Source: Thraustochytrium sp. TN22 (lineage: Eukaryota; Sar; Bigyra; Thraustochytrida; Thraustochytriidae). From it: a stretch of 45,770 nt of DNA. Each line of letters begins with the position of its first letter. Within the stretch, counting starts at the first letter, position 1. The stretch lies in assembly GCA_013306675.1 (NCBI GenBank), contig JABLUY010000269.1, forward strand, positions 1-45,770. Direction: 5' to 3'. Positions 45,614-45,770 of the stretch are shown here, in pieces. The notes under the pieces were generated by a model that was given only the letters and a program-made list of their open reading frames with translations, was not told the DNA's origin and did not search any database. Position numbers and translations under genes: made by a program.

Positions 45614-45770
45614 CGCGCCGCCCGCCAGCGCGCTCGGCGCCGCCCGCGCGAGGGAAAAACCGGAATGGATGGATGGATGCACGAGCGCCGCGGATCTGCG
45701 CGCCGAGCCTAACCACCGCCGCCGCGGCGCCGGGCGCGGCGCGGCGCGGCGCGGCGGCGCGGCGGCGGCG
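45614..45770. other. Upstream region of SMC5-2, with (GGCGC)n
   Basis: This runs to the window edge. It contains GGAT repeats near 45662-45678 and a (GGCGC)n run from about 45729 to the end, similar to that upstream of SMC5-1. The promoter of SMC5-2 should lie here or beyond the window. Confidence 0.5.

Noticed and set aside
42302-45712. A 1136-codon open frame on the plus strand opposite SMC5-2, and similar long antisense frames at 2191-3924, 14316-15929 and 17599-19125
   Set aside because: Each lies fully opposite a clear gene. The products are Leu/Arg/Ala-rich and have no family motifs, as expected from GC-rich third positions.
1-45770. A bacterial origin, suggested by the high GC content
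   Set aside because: Spliced introns, dynactin, IFT38, myosin, SMC5 and organelle-targeted proteins are eukaryotic, and there are no operons or ribosome-binding sites.

Overview
This window is nuclear DNA from a very GC-rich single-celled eukaryote. Four genes are interrupted by GT-AG introns of 82 to 308 bases. The proteins are purely eukaryotic: dynactin p150, the ciliary train protein IFT38, a myosin, SMC5, mitochondrial RNA polymerase, the complex I 24 kDa subunit and a peroxisomal SDR ending in SKL. IFT38 implies a ciliated cell, and dynactin argues against land plants and red algae. The plant-type thermospermine synthase and the style of the myosin tail suggest a stramenopile, perhaps a thraustochytrid, but that placement is an inference. 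I recognise no virus, transposon, tRNA, rRNA or CRISPR array.

Layout. 0.1-1.1 kb: PH-domain protein (+). 1.9-5.0 kb: mitochondrial RNA polymerase (-). 5.8-7.7 kb: ZIP metal transporter (-). 8.2-9.6 kb: coiled-coil protein (-). 10.9-12.6 kb: AGC kinase with a TH1-like N-terminus (+). 12.9-16.8 kb: dynactin p150 (-), divergent from IFT38/CLUAP1 (+, 17.2-18.7 kb). 19.6-20.6 kb: thermospermine synthase-like enzyme (+). 21.4-22.4 kb: unknown acidic protein (+). 23.6-24.7 kb: peroxisomal SDR (+). 24.9-29.3 kb: myosin (-). 29.3-31.1 kb: gene-free stretch. 31.1-32.0 kb: ankyrin protein (+). 32.6-33.7 kb: NDUFV2 (-). 34.3-36.8 kb: two related single-pass membrane proteins placed head to head. 36.9-37.2 kb: a 97-base repeat in three copies. 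38.2-45.6 kb: two different SMC5 genes placed tail to tail.

The genes are mostly unrelated housekeeping genes, as expected of a compact protist chromosome. Two are mitochondrial (RNA polymerase, NDUFV2), one is peroxisomal, and three serve the cytoskeleton or cilium (dynactin, IFT38, myosin). The dynactin/IFT38 pair shares a 385-base divergent spacer.

The most unusual part is 34-45.7 kb. It holds two inverted gene duplications side by side: an undescribed membrane-protein pair and a pair of SMC5 paralogs. Each SMC5 copy carries a different change in its ATPase motifs, and the spacer between them holds an exact 50-base copy of the interior of one of them. Many ORFs on the opposite strand of real genes are by-products of the GC-rich third codon positions and are not annotated.
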